From the NCBI GenBank assembly GCA_039922235.1, contig JBDSAJ010000111.1, positions 1 through 9,406 on the forward strand: a stretch of 9,406 nucleotides of DNA, written 5' to 3'. This DNA comes from Umezawaea sp039922235. GTDB taxonomy: Bacteria > Actinomycetota > Actinomycetes > Mycobacteriales > Pseudonocardiaceae. Below the pieces are notes generated by a model, which was not told where the DNA came from, searched no databases, and saw nothing but the letters and a program-made list of their open reading frames with translations. How positions within the stretch are numbered: the stretch's first letter is position 1; each line of letters opens with the position of its first letter. Below, one piece after another: positions 7,525-9,406 of this stretch. Made by a program: the position numbers and the translations under genes.

Positions 7525-9069
7525 TCAGGCCTCCTGAGCGCTGTGCGGGACGTGGCGCAGCTCGATCCGGCCGTGGACCCGGTGTTTGTAGACGAGGTAG
7601 CCCGCACCGACCGCGAGGCTGAGGGTGATCACGAGCAACGCGCTCCAGCGCAGCCACCAGGTCTCGCCGGTGAGGTCGTAGATCTCCGGGCGCGGCCACA
7701 GCAGGTTCACCGCCATGCCGATCTGGTAGACGACGGCGAGTGCGTTCAGCGGGATCCCCCACGCGCCGAGGCTGAACTGGGGCTTGCCGTGCTCGTCGAC
7801 GCCGACCGGCCAGCCGTCGGTGGAGCGGTGCCGGATCCGGACGACCAGCAGCGGCAGCGTCACGCCCAGGTATGCGAGGTAGAGCATCGCGATGCACAGG
7901 CTGGACAGTGCGGTGAAGATCGCGGACTGGCCGATGTTGACCACGAGTGCGATCGCCGCGCCCACGCCGACGACGATCGAGGCGCCGACCGGGGTGCCGG
8001 TGCGCGGGGACACCTTGCCGAGCCCGCGGTGGAACGGGAAGGCCTTGTCCCTGGCCATCGAGTAGATCATCCGGGCGCCCGCGGTCTGGATGGCCAGCGT
8101 GCACGCGAACACGGCAACGGCGACGCAGCACAGGAACAGGCGGCCGAGAACACCGCCCAGGCGTTCGGTGAGGACCCAGGAGAGCCCGCCGGCCGCCAGG
8201 TTGCCGTCGGTGAGGCTCGGCGCGGCCATGAGCGCCCCGACGATGAGCAGCGCTCCACCGACGGCGGACGCGATGAGCGCGCGCAGGATGGTCTGCGGGG
8301 TCGTCCGCCGCGGCGCGTGCGTCTCCTCGGCCAGCTCACCCGCGGAGTCGAACCCGACCATCACGTACGCGGCCATCAGCGCCGAGGCGAGGAACGCCGG
8401 GAGGTAGCTGCCGCCGCCGGTCCAGCCGTCGTGGGTGAACACGACCTGAGGGCCGCGCTCGGGCAGGGCGAACAGGACGAGGACCAGCGCGACGACCGCG
8501 ACGATCTCGATCGTGACACCAATGCTCGTGGCCGCGGCCATGTGCCGGACTCCGGCGACGTTCACGACGGTCGTGATCACCAGGAGGATCACGCCGAGCA
8601 GGACCGCGTTCTGCGCACCGGTCGCGGAGGCCACCGACGAGTCCGCGCCGGGCCCGCCGACGATCTGGAAGCCGGACCAGATGCTCGGCAGGACGACCTG
8701 GATCGCGATCGCGGCGGCCGCGACGGTGAGGATCTGGCCGATGACCATGACCCAGCCCGCGAACCAACCCGCGGTCGTCCCCGCCAACCGGCTGGACCAC
8801 TGGAAGATCGCGCCCGAGACCGGCCACCGCGCCGCGAGTTCGGCGAAGCACAGCGCGACGAGCAACTGCCCGGCGAACACCAGCGGCCAGGCCCAGAAGA
8901 ACGAGGCACCACCGAGCCCGAAACCCAGCCCGAAGAGCTGGAACACCGTGGTCAGGATCGAGACGAACGAGAAGCCCGCCGCAAAGGACGCGTACGTTCC
9001 CACGCCCCTGCGCAACTCCTGGACGTAGCCGAGTCCAGGGGCACCGGTGTCACTGAGCGACGTGCTCAT
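7525..9069 (-). CDS. APC-superfamily permease of the carboxylase operon
   Basis: A 514-residue inner-membrane transporter with about 12 predicted helices (roughly 27-50, 56-77, 103-129, 154-172, 182-202, 224-243, 263-283, 308-330, 361-379, 385-409, 435-457, 473-494). It belongs to the amino acid-polyamine-organocation superfamily. The motif GFDSAGELAEETHAPRRTTP (239-258), ahead of helix 7, is typical of the GABA/choline-permease-like branch that also holds permeases linked to urea carboxylase operons. Other cues are ELAARWPVSGAIFQW (77-91) and GARMIYSMARDKAFP (331-345). As first gene of the operon it most likely imports the nitrogen substrate; guanidinium is inferred from the downstream enzymes, and other cationic or amino compounds remain possible. 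The ATG at 9069 has GGAGGA 3 bases upstream. No convincing in-frame alternative start was found. Confidence 0.92.
   Translation of the reverse strand: MSTSLSDTGAPGLGYVQELRRGVGTYASFAAGFSFVSILTTVFQLFGLGFGLGGASFFWAWPLVFAGQLLVALCFAELAARWPVSGAIFQWSSRLAGTTAGWFAGWVMVIGQILTVAAAAIAIQVVLPSIWSGFQIVGGPGADSSVASATGAQNAVLLGVILLVITTVVNVAGVRHMAAATSIGVTIEIVAVVALVLVLFALPERGPQVVFTHDGWTGGGSYLPAFLASALMAAYVMVGFDSAGELAEETHAPRRTTPQTILRALIASAVGGALLIVGALMAAPSLTDGNLAAGGLSWVLTERLGGVLGRLFLCCVAVAVFACTLAIQTAGARMIYSMARDKAFPFHRGLGKVSPRTGTPVGASIVVGVGAAIALVVNIGQSAIFTALSSLCIAMLYLAYLGVTLPLLVVRIRHRSTDGWPVGVDEHGKPQFSLGAWGIPLNALAVVYQIGMAVNLLWPRPEIYDLTGETWWLRWSALLVITLSLAVGAGYLVYKHRVHGRIELRHVPHSAQEA
7530..7535 (-). promoter_or_regulatory. 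Ribosome binding site for the first DUF1989 gene
   Basis: AGGAGG on the minus strand, 5 bases before the GTG at 7524 and inside the last codons of the permease gene. It is the best-spaced Shine-Dalgarno within the operon and supports the GTG start. Confidence 0.8.
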
Positions 9070-9072
9070 GGG

Positions 9073-9078
9073 TCCTCC
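9073..9078 (-). promoter_or_regulatory. Ribosome binding site for the permease
   Basis: GGAGGA on the minus strand, 3 bases before the ATG at 9069. The spacing is short but the match is good, and it fixes the start of the operon's first gene. Confidence 0.75.
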
Positions 9079-9093
9079 GAGAGGCCGGACGGA

Positions 9094-9122
9094 ATATCTG
9101 TCGATTGACAGGTATGACTGTC
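9094..9122 (-). promoter_or_regulatory. Candidate TetR operator in the operon promoter
   Basis: ATATCTGTC (9094-9102) and GACAGGTAT (9107-9115) form an inverted repeat matching at 8 of 9 positions around the 4-base spacer GATT. A third half-site, CTGTC (9118-9122), pairs in inverted orientation with GACAG (9107-9111). The element is AT-rich in a very GC-rich setting and ends 15 bases before the permease Shine-Dalgarno, where a repressor would block transcription. Length and symmetry suit a TetR-family dimer, and the operon encodes one. A GATATT (9098-9093, minus strand) inside the repeat could be a weak -10 element, but no good -35 lies at the usual distance. Confidence 0.6.
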
Positions 9123-9151
9123 CGACTCCCCCATTTCGCCTTCCGGTGACG

Positions 9152-9167
9152 CCGCGTAAATTCGCGG
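9152..9167. repeat. Short inverted repeat CCGCG-N6-CGCGG
   Basis: CCGCG (9152-9156) and CGCGG (9163-9167) flank the AT-only spacer TAAATT. The spacing suits a dimeric regulator, and it lies about 30 bases upstream of the operator candidate. Five-base GC arms arise easily by chance in this genome, so a second regulatory site is only possible. Confidence 0.25.
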
Positions 9168-9204
9168 TAAACCGTCTTGATCAGCTGACCGATGGGCGAA
9201 CGGA

Positions 9205-9221
9205 CGCGCCGTCGCGGCGCG
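9205..9221. repeat. GC hairpin in the upstream region
   Basis: CGCGCCG (9205-9211) and CGGCGCG (9215-9221) form a perfect 7-bp stem with a TCG loop. It could insulate the operon from transcription entering from the right, or be a structured leader. No T tract follows in either direction. Confidence 0.35.
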
Positions 9222-9367
9222 CGATCACGGGCCGAGCGAAGCCACCTGCGTCTCCTGCTGCTGCTTCGCCTGCTCAGGGACCTTCTCCGGCGATGACGCA
9301 ACGCTGTCGGGGCGTGCGGGGACTCCAAGGTGTGAGGACCACTGCGGAGCGAGAGCAGGAGCGGAGC

Positions 9368-9406
9368 ATGCGGGCAGAGCCCGAGAACGCCGGTGAGGAG
9401 GACGAT
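9368..9406 (+). CDS. Possible 5' end of a divergent gene (partial)
   Basis: An ATG at 9368 is preceded by AGGAG with 6 bases spacing and opens a frame to the window edge, encoding MRAEPENAGEEDD so far. Ten of the 13 codons end in G or C, as expected of genes here. The same frame also contains an upstream GTG (9332) and ATG (9293), so the start is not certain. Thirteen residues show no domain, and no function can be given. It would be divergent from the operon, sharing the intergenic region. The reverse strand of these bases is also open, so the direction is not fully settled. Confidence 0.4.
   Translation, partial: MRAEPENAGEEDD

Larger units (their letters stand above)
101..9069 (-). other. 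Six-gene guanidine-assimilation operon
   Basis: Six genes run in one direction with no intergenic base. The permease/DUF1989 junction is TGA followed at once by GTG (7527-7522). The others are 4-base overlaps: TTGA at 6709-6706, ATGA at 6062-6059, GTGA at 2460-2457 and GTGA at 766-763. Content and order give import, carboxylation, deimination, allophanate hydrolysis and regulation, a complete route from guanidine to ammonia and CO2. A single promoter upstream of the permease is inferred. Confidence 0.85.
9070..9367. other. Intergenic region upstream of the operon
   Basis: About 300 bases between the permease start and a likely divergent gene. It holds the permease ribosome binding site, the candidate operator (9094-9122) and two further inverted repeats (9152-9167, 9205-9221). 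No guanidine-I, -II or -III riboswitch signature was recognised on either strand, and no convincing gene. A minus-strand frame ending at TGA 9227-9225 reads like a protein tail for its last 25 or so codons but loses coding character further upstream. Confidence 0.6.

Noticed and set aside
7543..9108. Long plus-strand open frame antisense to the permease
   Set aside because: Asp/Arg/Glu-rich composition is the expected mirror of a hydrophobic membrane protein. The minus strand has clear transporter motifs and a Shine-Dalgarno.
9050..9328. Minus-strand 92-codon frame upstream of the permease
   Set aside because: Extremely Arg/Ser-rich, overlaps the permease start and has no ribosome binding site.
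9225..9406. Minus-strand frame from the window edge to a stop at 9225, with a protein-like tail and a hairpin just after it
   Set aside because: The last 25 or so codons look plausible, but the first 25 have only about half G or C in third position, unlike genes here. The plus-strand reading with a good ribosome binding site fits better. It remains the main alternative for this edge.
9070..9406. Guanidine riboswitch in the operon leader
   Set aside because: Looked for because the operon is guanidine-related. None of the conserved guanidine-I blocks, nor the ACGR-loop hairpin pair of guanidine-II, could be seen.
1..9406. Mobile elements, CRISPR arrays, tRNA or rRNA genes
   Set aside because: No terminal repeats, transposase, spaced direct repeats or RNA-gene signatures were seen. 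The gene-dense operon leaves no room for them except at the edges.

Overview
The window is very GC-rich, with mostly G or C in third codon positions, frequent GTG starts and long antisense reading frames, which points to an actinomycete. A filamentous, Pseudonocardiales-like host is a guess from codon and protein style only. Nearly the whole window is one minus-strand operon, read from right to left.

Layout in transcription order: a 12-helix APC-type permease (9069-7525), two DUF1989 proteins (7524-6706 and 6709-6059), a 1201-residue biotin-dependent carboxylase of the urea carboxylase family (6062-2457), an allophanate hydrolase (2460-763) and a TetR-type regulator (766-101). The permease stop and the first DUF1989 start are directly adjacent. 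Each of the other four junctions is a 4-base stop/start overlap (TTGA, ATGA, GTGA, GTGA), so the six genes very probably form one translationally coupled transcript.

Databases usually call such genes a 'urea carboxylase system'. The paired DUF1989 proteins are the known subunits of carboxyguanidine deiminase (CgdAB), so the better reading is guanidine assimilation. The permease would import the substrate. The carboxylase would make carboxyguanidine with ATP and bicarbonate. The DUF1989 pair would deiminate it to allophanate (N-carboxyurea), and AtzF would break that down to ammonia and CO2. The regulator probably controls the operon.

No guanidine riboswitch is visible upstream of the permease. 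Just ahead of its ribosome binding site lies an AT-rich inverted repeat with a third half-site (9094-9122), a good candidate operator for the operon's own TetR protein. The rest of the right end (about 9123-9367) holds two further small inverted repeats and no convincing gene. The last bases look like the start of a divergent plus-strand gene cut by the window edge. The left end (1-100) holds an inverted repeat that could end the operon transcript.
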